Positions 1 through 7,150 are shown, counted from the first letter of the stretch. The stretch is DNA of 7,543 nt from an uncultured Bacteroidales bacterium (GCA_945788445.1 CALZMA010000041.1:1-7543); one strand, 5' to 3'. Program-made: numbers and translations. The notes: generated by a model not told the origin, from the sequence alone.

Positions 1-332
1 TGATGCTGAAAGGCAGCAGCCTCAAGCCCTACAAGCTCACGCTCTTCCGCAGCCTCTCGTTCGTGCCTTCGGCCGTCGAGGCGAAAACCGTGGAGCAGAA
101 AGTCATCGCCGACGCCAAGGGGGCCGTAGACAAGGAAACGGTGAACCGCAAGGGCCAGCTCTACTACGGCTTCTACCAGCTCAAGCCCGCCTCGGGGCAA
201 CGCCGCTACCTCATCTACCGCAACAATGCCCTCGCCGCCTCGCCGACAGCCGACTCCCCCGGCCTACTCCTTATATATATAGAAGGAACGGCCACGCCGC
301 AAGAACTCCAATCGTTCTTCAAGAAAAAGTAG
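1..332 (+). CDS. C-terminal part of a small conserved Bacteroidales protein (DUF6108-like)
   Basis: This is a 3' fragment. The frame is open to the left edge, and the ATG at position 3 is probably an internal Met, because the protein starts directly in a conserved-looking segment (LKGSSLKPYKLTLFRSL) with no signal peptide. The visible 109 residues include KGQLYYGFYQL, RYLIYRNNAL and LLLIYIEGTATPQEL, and end in FFKKK at a TAG stop. From memory, these blocks match the small DUF6108 family of Bacteroidales, whose members normally have an N-terminal export signal and a few dozen residues before this point. No biochemical role is known to me for the family. The next gene starts 133 bases downstream on the same strand, so co-transcription with the small barrel genes is possible. 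The coding call is firm from composition and the clean stop. The family name is recalled, not searched. Confidence 0.75.
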   Translation, partial: MLKGSSLKPYKLTLFRSLSFVPSAVEAKTVEQKVIADAKGAVDKETVNRKGQLYYGFYQLKPASGQRRYLIYRNNALAASPTADSPGLLLIYIEGTATPQELQSFFKKK

Positions 333-362
333 AGTAAGGTTATAAGGGATAATGAATAATTA

Positions 363-379
363 AATTGGCTACTCCAATT
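363..379. repeat. Short AT-rich hairpin (AATTGG / CCAATT)
   Basis: AATTGG (363-368) and CCAATT (374-379) form a perfect 6-bp stem around a CTACT loop, 30 bases after the DUF6108-like stop codon and just before the heptamer run. The stem is AT-rich and is not followed by a T-run, so it is a weak terminator candidate. It may instead be the edge of the same repetitive insertion that carries the heptamers. Confidence 0.45.
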
Positions 380-391
380 GAACGCGGAGCA

Positions 392-445
392 ATTCCTAAT
401 TCCTAATTCCTGATTCCTAACTCCTAATTCCTAATTCCTAATTCC
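392..445. repeat. Tandem heptamer repeat, unit ATTCCTA, seven copies plus a partial
   Basis: The heptamer ATTCCTA is repeated head to tail from 392 to 440. Units 3 (ATTCCTG) and 5 (ACTCCTA) each carry one substitution, and a final partial ATTCC ends at 445. The run ends 20 bases before the start codon at 466, so it lies in the promoter or 5' leader of the first barrel gene. It is AT-rich in an otherwise GC-rich window. Such runs can change copy number by slipped-strand mispairing. Here that would alter leader length or promoter spacing, not a reading frame. Repeats of this type are common between genes in Bacteroidota and may be neutral. Confidence 0.9.
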
Positions 446-465
446 CCATAAACACCCTCCCCCAC

Positions 466-1341
466 ATGAAACGCCTCTTCACCACCCTCTTCTCCCTCAC
501 CCTCACGGCAGCCGCCTGGGCCGCCGGAAAGGAATGGATGCCAACCGACACCGTAGTCCGCGTGGTCCGTCCCGACAGCGTCGTGGTTCTGGAAAACGAC
601 TCCTCCACCCAAGTGAAAATCTTCGGACGGACAGGCGACCCGCACTACAGCTTTTCCTACTCCAAGTCCTTCAGCAGCGAAACGCTCACCAAGGCCAGCG
701 AGCGCGCCGAACTCTGGAGCATCACCCTGCCCCTTCAGGACAATTCCGAGGGCGGGCACAAGGGCTTCAGCCTGCTGCTCTTCAACGACATCTCCATCGG
801 CTACGGCTTTGCCGTGGACAACCCCACCTCAACCGGTCTCCACTCCGCCTGGCAATTCTCGCTCGAACTCGTGGGCGTGAAGGCTTACCTCCCCGGTGGC
901 CGCGACTACTTCTCCCTCGGCGTGGGCATGGAAGCCAACCTCATCAGCCAGCACACGAGCCAGATGTGGGGCCAGACCAACAGCGGCGTAGGCCTGCTCC
1001 CGCCGCCCGAGGGCTCCTACAACCACCGTTCCACCCTCACCGACTGCGCCTGGACCCTTCCCCTCCACTACGGCCACCGCTTCGGCCCGCTCTGGGTGGA
1101 CCTCGCCGCCATCGGGCAGCTCCACCTCAAGCCCCGTATCAGCAACACCTACGAAGTGGAGAACCGCGAGTACACCCACACCTTCCGCCACCTCAAGGCC
1201 AACGACCTCAGCCTCAGCTACCGCCTCACACTCACATACAAGAACAACCTCGGCCTCTATGTGCAGTACAACCCCAACTACCTCTTCGATGCCCCGCAGT
1301 CGCCGCGCTTCCGCCTGCTGACCGTCGGCCTCTCGCTCTAA
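466..1341 (+). CDS. Outer-membrane beta-barrel protein (first of a tandem pair)
   Basis: A 291-residue exported protein. Residues 1-19 are a signal peptide (MKRLF, hydrophobic core, AWA then AGKE), so cleavage by signal peptidase I after Ala19 is likely. Residues 25-70 form a short polar, beta-rich segment (TVVRVVRPDSVVVLEND, then VKIFGRTGDPHYSFSYSKS). From about residue 100 the chain alternates hydrophobic and polar residues as expected for transmembrane beta strands. It ends in RLLTVGLSL, a last strand of the kind seen in outer-membrane barrels but with Leu instead of Phe at the C terminus. The ATG at 466 is chosen because it opens the signal peptide. There is no Shine-Dalgarno sequence, which is normal for this phylum. 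The gene downstream is 55 bases away and encodes a divergent paralogue (shared GLYV-Y-P and T-G-SL near the C terminus). No substrate or channel function can be read from the sequence. Confidence 0.88.
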   Translation: MKRLFTTLFSLTLTAAAWAAGKEWMPTDTVVRVVRPDSVVVLENDSSTQVKIFGRTGDPHYSFSYSKSFSSETLTKASERAELWSITLPLQDNSEGGHKGFSLLLFNDISIGYGFAVDNPTSTGLHSAWQFSLELVGVKAYLPGGRDYFSLGVGMEANLISQHTSQMWGQTNSGVGLLPPPEGSYNHRSTLTDCAWTLPLHYGHRFGPLWVDLAAIGQLHLKPRISNTYEVENREYTHTFRHLKANDLSLSYRLTLTYKNNLGLYVQYNPNYLFDAPQSPRFRLLTVGLSL

Positions 1342-1396
1342 TCCCCTCCATCGACCGCTAACCCCGCGCGCCCAGCGCACCCCAATACATACCACT

Positions 1397-2188
1397 ATGA
1401 AAAGAATTGCTCTTCTCTTCGGCCTGCTCTTCGCCCTCACGGCCCGGGCCAACGACGTCGAGACCGACGTCACCACCGTCCACACCGATGCCTCCGCCAC
1501 GGAGCTCACCGATGCCCACTCCCCACGCCATCACAGACGCCACAATGCGCGCCGGAAGCACCGCAGCGGTGGCGACTTCGGCGACTTCCACGTAGGCTTC
1601 GTCACCGCCCTCGGCGCGCCCGCCGGCATGAACGTCGACTTCTGGTCCTCGGGCGAAATCGGCTTCGCCCCCGTCGCCTACCGCTGGTACACCCGTTCGG
1701 GCAAGCAGAACGTGAGCGTATCCTTCGGCTTCAACTGGCGCAACTACCGCATGACGGGCCACAACCGTTTTGTCAAGGACGGTTCGGGCTACCTCACCGT
1801 GGAGCCCTACCCCGCCGCCGTGGCCTCCAGCGCCGAGTTTTCGCGCATCAAGGTGTTCAGCCTCTACCTCCCCCTGCGCTACACCGTAAACCTCTCGGAC
1901 GACTGGGCCCTCTCGGCCGGTGCCATCCTCAACTTCAACACCTACGCCTCGGTCGAAACGCACTATAAGGAAGTGACCAACTTCCCCACCCTCGACACCA
2001 AGGTCACGAGCCGCGTGCAGGAGAGCATCAAGAAACTTCACCAGCGCCCCGTGACGGTGGACTTCCTCGCCCAGCTGAACTGGCGCGGCGTGGGCCTCTA
2101 CGTGAAGTATTCGCCCTGCCAGGTCATCAATCCCGACTGGGGACCCGACTTCTCCTCGCTCAGCACGGGTGTGAGCCTCGGATTCTGA
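1397..2188 (+). CDS. Outer-membrane beta-barrel protein (second of a tandem pair) with His/Arg-rich linker
   Basis: A 263-residue exported protein. Residues 1-18 are a signal peptide (MKRIALLFGLLFALTARA, then NDVE). Residues 19-40 are Thr/Asp-rich and residues 41-56 are a very basic patch (HSPRHHRRHNARRKHR), both ahead of the barrel. From residue 61 onward come alternating strands such as FHVGFVTALG, VSVSFGFNWRNY, FSLYLPLRYTV and GVGLYVKYSP, ending in STGVSLGF with the terminal Phe typical of proteins inserted by the BAM machinery. The 55-base gap from the preceding barrel gene holds no promoter-like or terminator-like element, so the two are probably co-transcribed. The basic patch should be periplasmic and could contact lipopolysaccharide, peptidoglycan or a metal ion, which is inference only. 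The gene product belongs to the broad porin-like barrel class. A specific function is not visible. Confidence 0.88.
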   Translation: MKRIALLFGLLFALTARANDVETDVTTVHTDASATELTDAHSPRHHRRHNARRKHRSGGDFGDFHVGFVTALGAPAGMNVDFWSSGEIGFAPVAYRWYTRSGKQNVSVSFGFNWRNYRMTGHNRFVKDGSGYLTVEPYPAAVASSAEFSRIKVFSLYLPLRYTVNLSDDWALSAGAILNFNTYASVETHYKEVTNFPTLDTKVTSRVQESIKKLHQRPVTVDFLAQLNWRGVGLYVKYSPCQVINPDWGPDFSSLSTGVSLGF

Positions 2189-2206
2189 CGGCCGACACTA
2201 CGCCGC

Positions 2207-2288
2207 ATCGGTCAAGTGGACATCTCGCAAAACTTACTGTATAGGCAACGGGCCTTCGCAGTAACTGACAGCCATCCACTTGGCCGAT
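2207..2288. repeat. Nested inverted repeat between the barrel operon and the receptor gene
   Basis: The outer arms are ATCGGTCAAGTGGAC (2207-2221) and ATCCACTTGGCCGAT (2274-2288), which pair at 13 of 15 positions. Inside them lie TTACTG (2234-2239) and CAGTAA (2259-2264), a second perfect 6-bp pair. The right arm is followed directly by ATTTTT, so a transcript from the left could form a long stem ending in U residues. The 52-base loop makes a standard intrinsic terminator less certain. The structure starts 19 bases after the barrel stop codon and its right edge touches the -7 element of the next gene. Confidence 0.6.
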
Positions 2289-2295
2289 ATTTTTG
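2288..2295 (+). promoter_or_regulatory. Candidate Bacteroidota -7 promoter element for the receptor gene
   Basis: TATTTTTG at 2288-2295 fits the Bacteroidota primary-sigma consensus TAnnTTTG exactly and is followed by TGCCC, as in many such promoters. It predicts transcription starting a few bases downstream, giving a leader of roughly 85-90 bases before the ATG at 2391. I see no good TTG-type -33 element at the usual distance, so regulation by an activator or reliance on the -7 motif alone is possible. Confidence 0.5.
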
Positions 2296-2299
2296 TGCC

Positions 2300-2339
2300 C
2301 TTTCCGCAGCCCTACGGCCGCCCTTTGCGGGTCGGAAAG
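2300..2339 (+). other. Possible 5' leader hairpin of the receptor gene
   Basis: CTTTCCG (2300-2306) pairs perfectly with CGGAAAG (2333-2339). An alternative inner pairing, CCGCA (2304-2308) with TGCGG (2326-2330), overlaps it, so two competing folds can be drawn. It lies just after the predicted transcription start and about 50 bases ahead of the start codon. It does not match any riboswitch class I can recognise by eye. Confidence 0.35.
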
Positions 2340-2390
2340 CCCGGGGCAAAGTGTGGCTGTCCTGACAAACGAACCAACTGAAAATCCTCC

Positions 2391-5324
2391 ATGAAAAACT
2401 CCCTTTTCACATTCCTGTTCCTCCTTCTCGCCGTGTACGCCCATGCCCAGCAAAAGCCCCTGCTCACGATAGATGACGTGATGCAGAAAGAATACCACAT
2501 ACTCTATGGCCAAGTGCTGGACCACGTGACGCGCCAGCCACTGGTGGGCGTAAAGACGCAGTTGCTGACGAAGGACAGCATCCTGGTGTTCGAATGGACC
2601 ATCATTCCCAACGCCGAAGTAGCCAACCTGCGCTCCGTCTTCGTAGCCCCGCTTCCCGAGGCGGGAGCATACATCCTCCACTTGGAAAAAGAAGGATACG
2701 AAGCGGTGACCCGGCCCTACAGCATCGACAAACTGCGGAAGAGCGAAAAGGCCATCCTGCACGACCCGATCATCATGAAACGTGCTCCGCGCGAGATGCA
2801 ACTGAACGAGGCCGTCGTCAAGGCCACAAAAATAAAATTCTACGTGCGCGGCGACACCGTCGTCTACAACGCCGATGCCTTCCAGCTCGAGGAAGGTTCC
2901 ATGCTCGATGCCCTCATCAGCCAGTTGCCCGGTGCGGAACTGAAGGACGACGGCCGCATCTTTGTCAACGGGAAACAAGTGGAAAGCCTCCTGCTCAACG
3001 GCGAGGACTTTTTCAAGAAAGACCGCTCCGTCATGCTCGACAACCTCCCCACCTACATGGTCAAGGACATCAGGGTCTACGAAAAGGAGGGCCAGCTGGG
3101 ACGACTGATGGGCCAAAGCGTCGGCGATGAACTGCTCGTCATGGACGTAAAGCTGAAGAAGGATTACCAAGTGGGCTGGATGGGCAATGTGGAGGCGGGC
3201 GGCGGCACCGACGACCGCTACTTAGGGCGCCTCTTTGCCCTCCGCTACACCACCCACTCGCGCCTCTCGGCCTTTGCCAACATGAACAACCTCAACGACA
3301 GGCAACGCCCCGGGCAGGGCAGCGAATGGATGCCCGCCATAGAAGACGGTATCAGAACCCTGCAGAACGGCGGCATCGACTATCTCGTGAAAGACCGCCT
3401 GCACAGGTTTGAGCTCGAAGGCGAGGCAACCGTCAGCCACACTGACACTCGCACCCGGGAGCTGACAGCCAAGCAGACTTTCCTGCAAGGCGGCGACACC
3501 TACGGACGAATGCGCCATGCGAACCGCGCGCACGACCTTTACTTCAACACGCACCACAACTGGACCTTCCACACCCGGTGGGGCAACGTCAAACTGAACC
3601 CGAACCTTCACTATTCGTCCAACAGCGACCGCAGCCTCGACCGCGCCGCACAGTCTGCCCGCGACAACCTCACGGATGCTTCCTTGGACACGCTCTTCTC
3701 CACTGCCGCTACCCCCGCCCAACTCGCCGGCATCATCAACCGCCATTCCGACGAGTCCAAGCGAAACGGCCACTACCTCTCCACGGGCCTCACCGCCCAA
3801 ACTGCCATCAAGGTGCCGCACACCAACGACCAAATCCTGCTCGAAGCGCGCGGCAACTACATCGACACCCGGCACGACAACTTCGCCCACAAGCGCTACG
3901 ACTATCCCCAAGGCGGCGCGCCCACAGACCAAAGGAACGAATACGGCAAGGAGGACTACCGCGCCCATTCCGTCACGGCCAAGGCCGCCTACTACTATTG
4001 TGGCCTGGGGCACAACTGGCTCGTCAGCCCTTCCTACGAATACACCACCGACCACACCCGCAGCGACTATGGCCTCTACCGCCTCGATTATCTGACAAGC
4101 GACTGGCCGCAGCTGGGCCTTCTGCCCTCCGCCGCCGACTGGCAGCAAGCGGCCTTCGACCCCGAGCACAGCCAGTACACCACCCGGCGAAACGACTACC
4201 ACGTGGTAGCCCTGCACATCTACAAGAACGAGTACAAGCGCAACACCTGGTCCTTCCACCTCAACCTGCCGCTCAGCATCGACCGCAACCGCCTCGACTA
4301 CAACCGCCCCGCACTCGTAGACACGGCCATCACCAAGCACTACGCGCTGTTCCGCCCGTCGCTGCGGGTGAGCAAGAAGTGGATAAACACGGACGAAAGC
4401 GGCCGCGTGCGCTTTTACCACGAACTGAAGGCAAGCTACCGTTTTGCCATGCAGCCTGCCTCCATCGACTACTTTGTCAATGTGCGTACCAACGACAACC
4501 CGCTGGAAGTGTACACGGGCAACAACGGCCTGCGCCCGTCGAACAGCCACCGCTGGGAAATGAATTATCTGTGGAACAGCCCGGAAACGCAGCGCATGGT
4601 TTCTGCCAACGTTTCCTATCTGCTCGCACACAACGACGTGGCCATGGGATACACCTACGACAGGCTAACGGGCGTCTACACCTATCGTCCGGAAAACGTA
4701 AGCGGCAACAATCTCCTCTCTGGCAAAGTCAGCTTCTCTACGCCCCTGGACAAGCCGAAGCGGCTGAAGCTGGAGCTGAACACCGATGCCACCTTCCAGC
4801 ACAGCATCGACCTCAGCAGCGACTCTCCGGAGCAGGCCCCGCGAAAGTGTGCGGTCAATACCGCGAACCTCACCCAGGGCCTGCGCCTCCAGTACGCCCT
4901 GTGTGCCGTCCGTCTCGGCGCAAAGGCTTCGGCGACCTATACCCGCCAGACCTCGCCCCGCACGGGGTTCGTGGCCACGGATGCCGCCTCGTTCCACTAC
5001 GGCCTCCACTGCACGGCCGACCTCCCCAGGGGCTGGCAAGTCTCCACCGATGCCACCATGTATAGCCGCCGAGGCTATGCCGACCGCTCCTTCAATACCG
5101 ACCACCTTGTGTGGAACCTGCGGGTGGCCAAGAAGTGCATGAAGGGCAAACTGACCGTGATGCTCGACGGCTTCGACCTGCTGAACAACATCTCTACCGT
5201 GCGCCAGTCGCTCAATGCGCAGGGGCGCACCGAAACGTGGCACATGTCCATTCCGCGCTACGCCATGCTGCACGCGGTGTACAGGCTGAGCCATTCTCCA
5301 AAGAAAAAGGGCTTGGCCGATTGA
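2391..5324 (+). CDS. Large outer-membrane receptor-like beta-barrel protein (TonB-dependent-receptor-like, OMP_b-brl_3 type)
   Basis: A 977-residue exported protein. Residues 1-19 are a signal peptide ending AHA before QQKP. Residues about 37-130 form a carboxypeptidase-regulatory-like beta-sandwich (ILYGQVLDHVTRQPLVGV, later AYILHLEKEGYE). Residues about 138-255 resemble a receptor plug: LDALISQLPGAELKDDGRI, FVNGKQVESLLLNGEDFFKK, then NLPTYMVKDIRVYEKEGQ. The rest is a long barrel rich in aromatic and charged strands, closing with a strand around YAMLHAVYRL and a basic tail ending KKKGLAD. This order is typical of the Bacteroidota family annotated as outer membrane beta-barrel or TonB-dependent receptor proteins. 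No clear TonB box is visible ahead of the plug, and no SusD-type lipoprotein follows, so it is not a standard SusCD glycan importer. The ATG at 2391 opens the signal peptide. An esterase gene follows after 67 bases. The ligand is unknown. Confidence 0.9.
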   Translation: MKNSLFTFLFLLLAVYAHAQQKPLLTIDDVMQKEYHILYGQVLDHVTRQPLVGVKTQLLTKDSILVFEWTIIPNAEVANLRSVFVAPLPEAGAYILHLEKEGYEAVTRPYSIDKLRKSEKAILHDPIIMKRAPREMQLNEAVVKATKIKFYVRGDTVVYNADAFQLEEGSMLDALISQLPGAELKDDGRIFVNGKQVESLLLNGEDFFKKDRSVMLDNLPTYMVKDIRVYEKEGQLGRLMGQSVGDELLVMDVKLKKDYQVGWMGNVEAGGGTDDRYLGRLFALRYTTHSRLSAFANMNNLNDRQRPGQGSEWMPAIEDGIRTLQNGGIDYLVKDRLHRFELEGEATVSHTDTRTRELTAKQTFLQGGDTYGRMRHANRAHDLYFNTHHNWTFHTRWGNVKLNPNLHYSSNSDRSLDRAAQSARDNLTDASLDTLFSTAATPAQLAGIINRHSDESKRNGHYLSTGLTAQTAIKVPHTNDQILLEARGNYIDTRHDNFAHKRYDYPQGGAPTDQRNEYGKEDYRAHSVTAKAAYYYCGLGHNWLVSPSYEYTTDHTRSDYGLYRLDYLTSDWPQLGLLPSAADWQQAAFDPEHSQYTTRRNDYHVVALHIYKNEYKRNTWSFHLNLPLSIDRNRLDYNRPALVDTAITKHYALFRPSLRVSKKWINTDESGRVRFYHELKASYRFAMQPASIDYFVNVRTNDNPLEVYTGNNGLRPSNSHRWEMNYLWNSPETQRMVSANVSYLLAHNDVAMGYTYDRLTGVYTYRPENVSGNNLLSGKVSFSTPLDKPKRLKLELNTDATFQHSIDLSSDSPEQAPRKCAVNTANLTQGLRLQYALCAVRLGAKASATYTRQTSPRTGFVATDAASFHYGLHCTADLPRGWQVSTDATMYSRRGYADRSFNTDHLVWNLRVAKKCMKGKLTVMLDGFDLLNNISTVRQSLNAQGRTETWHMSIPRYAMLHAVYRLSHSPKKKGLAD

Positions 5325-5342
5325 AAAGATTTCGTACCTTCG
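5313..5342 (+). promoter_or_regulatory. Candidate promoter of the SGNH esterase gene
   Basis: TTGG at 5313-5316 and TACCTTCG at 5335-5342 are separated by 18 bases and fit the Bacteroidota -33/-7 layout. The -7 motif differs from TAnnTTTG at one position. The -33 part lies inside the last codons of the receptor gene, and the predicted start would leave a leader of roughly 40 bases before the ATG at 5392. This suggests the esterase can be expressed separately from the receptor, though read-through is still possible because there is no terminator between them. Confidence 0.5.
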
Positions 5343-5391
5343 CCGGGCAACACCGACTTATTAACCTGAAATCTTCACAAGACAGCACAGC

Positions 5392-6990
5392 ATGAAACAC
5401 ACCCTTTGCCTCCTCCTCGCCGCCCTGCTGGCCTGCGCCGCCTGGGCCGACGAACCCTTCCGCTCCCACCGCTACGACATCTTCAAGTCCCTGCCACCCG
5501 AAGCGGGCAGCATCGTGTTCGTGGGCAACAGCATCACGGACATGCACACTTGGGCCGAAGCCTTCGTCACCTCCGACGGACAGCCCCTCCCCATCGTGAA
5601 CCGCGGCAACTCGGGCACCTACTCCACCGAGCAGAGTGCCAACCTCGAGAGCTACCTGGTCCATGCGCCCAAGAAACTCTTCCTGATGATCGGCACGAAC
5701 GACATCGCCACCAGCGGCGGACTCGACTTCCGTCCCGAACAGGTGGCCGCCCACGTGAAGAGCATGGTGCAACGCATCCACCGCCGCTGCCCCGCCACAA
5801 AGGTCTATCTCTACAGCATCCTCAACAACCGGACACACAACCGCCCCGCCGAACGCTGGCTCCGCACGAACGCCCTCGTCAAGGCTTACGTGGAGGAGGT
5901 GCACGAGTCTTGGCTCACCTACATCGACCTCTACGATGCCCTGACCCACGTGGCCGACGGCGGCGACTGGAGCTACGACCGCCTCCACCTCACCGCTGCC
6001 GCCTACCGCGTGTGGGCCGAAAAAATCTGCGGCTACCTGGCCGAGGGCGAACCCTTCGAGGTCCGTCCCGTCTACCCCGAGGCGGCCGCCGCGCTCCAGC
6101 AAAACGGCGGCTTGCAGGCCTCCCACGGCATGCGCGCCACCTACTTCAGCCTGCTCCCCATCTGCCCGGACGATGTGCTCCTCTTCGGCGATGCCGAGGT
6201 GAAGGCGGGCGAATGGAACGAAATCATGGGGTCGCCCCACGTGAAGAACCGCGGTTCGGGCTGGGGCTACGGTGCCCTCTCGCTCGAAGGCGTGGGCCGC
6301 GCCATCGATGCCACCTTTGCCCCCACCCCGGGCGTGGAGAAAGCCAGTCCGAAGGCCGTGGCGCTCTATGCCGGCACGGTGGAGGTACACGGCCGGCAGC
6401 CTCTGGCGGAAGTGAAGGCCCGCTATGCCGCCCTCGTCGAAAAGCTCGCGGCGGCAGCCCCCTCGGCCAAGGTCTACCTGATAGGGGTACACCCCACTAA
6501 CTCGGCCGAAACCAACGCGGGGCGCATCGGTCCGCTCAACGCCTTCCTCGACTCGCTCGCCCGGTCCCGGCCCGAACGCCTGCGCTACGTGGACGGCTAC
6601 GCGGACATGGAGCGCGACGGCGTGGCCCTGGCGGAATATGTGCGCCATCCGAACTACCTCTACGCCCTGGGCTACAACCTCGTGGCCCGTCGGCTCGCCG
6701 CCGCCCTCGAGGCCGACTTCCCCGCCGACCGCTACCCCGTGGCGAGCGCAGAGACCTGTGCCGAACACTGCCGCCAAGCCACGCTGCGCAACCGCGTAGG
6801 CGAGGCCATCACGGCGGGCCACGTAGCCTTCGACCTCGCCCCGGCCACGGCCTACACCCCCGCCGACCTCGCCGCCTTCAACGCGCAGGCCGAATCCGCC
6901 TACGAGCTGCTCGCCAGGCCTTCGCTCCCGGAAAAGGAGGTGGAGGAAATGGTGGAGGCGCTCACGCAGTGCGCAGCCAAGGTGCAGTAG
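5392..6990 (+). CDS. Secreted SGNH/GDSL esterase with a second, catalytically dead SGNH-like domain
   Basis: A 532-residue exported hydrolase. The signal peptide probably ends AWA after residue 19 (before DEPF). LLAC at 12-15 is an alternative lipoprotein site. Domain 1 (about 28-220) has all SGNH blocks: GNSIT with nucleophile Ser47, RGNSG with Gly72, GTND with Asn103, and DRLH with Asp196 and His199. It should remove acyl groups, such as acetyl, from a carbohydrate or other ester. Domain 2 (about 225-445) repeats the same order: LLFGDAEV, KNRGSGWGYG, GTVE, KVYL, then HPNYLYALGY. At the catalytic positions it has Ala268, Val330, His419 and Tyr422, so it is probably a non-catalytic binding or structural domain. 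Residues 446-532 look helical and contain Cys456, Cys460 and Cys527. From memory, related Bacteroides proteins with this double arrangement exist, some near sialidases, so sialate O-acetyl esterase is one option. The substrate is unproven. Confidence 0.9.
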   Translation: MKHTLCLLLAALLACAAWADEPFRSHRYDIFKSLPPEAGSIVFVGNSITDMHTWAEAFVTSDGQPLPIVNRGNSGTYSTEQSANLESYLVHAPKKLFLMIGTNDIATSGGLDFRPEQVAAHVKSMVQRIHRRCPATKVYLYSILNNRTHNRPAERWLRTNALVKAYVEEVHESWLTYIDLYDALTHVADGGDWSYDRLHLTAAAYRVWAEKICGYLAEGEPFEVRPVYPEAAAALQQNGGLQASHGMRATYFSLLPICPDDVLLFGDAEVKAGEWNEIMGSPHVKNRGSGWGYGALSLEGVGRAIDATFAPTPGVEKASPKAVALYAGTVEVHGRQPLAEVKARYAALVEKLAAAAPSAKVYLIGVHPTNSAETNAGRIGPLNAFLDSLARSRPERLRYVDGYADMERDGVALAEYVRHPNYLYALGYNLVARRLAAALEADFPADRYPVASAETCAEHCRQATLRNRVGEAITAGHVAFDLAPATAYTPADLAAFNAQAESAYELLARPSLPEKEVEEMVEALTQCAAKVQ

Positions 6991-7049
6991 CCACTTCCCC
7001 TCGGACAACCCTCCGCAAACGGCTATTCCTATACGTAAATTATACCCCG

Positions 7050-7150
7050 AAAAAATGTTTCAACCCTTCAGCCACCTCTTCGTTTCCTCTGATTTTCAGT
7101 GCAGAAATGGCTGAAGGGTTTGTTTTTCAAACCTTTCAAACCATTCAGCC
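7050..7150 (+). repeat. Left 101-bp arm of the composite inverted repeat
   Basis: It starts with six A residues and ATG, runs through a reverse-oriented unit (TTTCAACCCTTCAGCC, 7058-7073), a 35-base variable stretch and then the 42-bp palindrome at 7109-7150. It begins 60 bases after the esterase stop codon. Confidence 0.75.
7109..7150. repeat. 42-bp palindrome, copy 1
   Basis: GGCTGAAGGGTTTG (7109-7122) pairs with CAAACCATTCAGCC (7137-7150) at 13 of 14 positions around a 14-base loop, itself holding a degenerate unit (TTTTTCAAACCTTT). It would be a strong hairpin in the 3' region of the esterase transcript. There is no T-run after it on the + strand, so it may protect or process mRNA ends more than terminate transcription. 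Confidence 0.75.

Noticed and set aside
361..368. TAAATTGG as a -7 promoter element for the first barrel gene
   Set aside because: It misses the consensus TAnnTTTG at one core position, has no -33 partner and overlaps the small hairpin, so support is too weak to list as a promoter.
2189..2390. Riboswitch (cobalamin or TPP) ahead of the receptor gene
   Set aside because: I could not find the conserved core boxes of either class. The pairings seen are simple hairpins.
3222..4631. A 469-residue open frame on the - strand inside the receptor gene
   Set aside because: Same reasoning: antisense to a well-supported barrel protein, Val/Gly/Ala-biased and without a family motif.
3578..5065. A 495-residue + strand open frame overlapping the receptor gene in another frame
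   Set aside because: It is Pro/Arg/His/Gln-rich, a usual out-of-frame pattern for this codon usage, and starts inside the barrel coding sequence.
5212..7008. A 598-residue open frame on the - strand across the esterase gene
   Set aside because: It is antisense to a clear SGNH esterase, has Gly/Val/His-rich composition typical of complementary frames in GC-rich DNA, and shows no recognisable domain or signal peptide.
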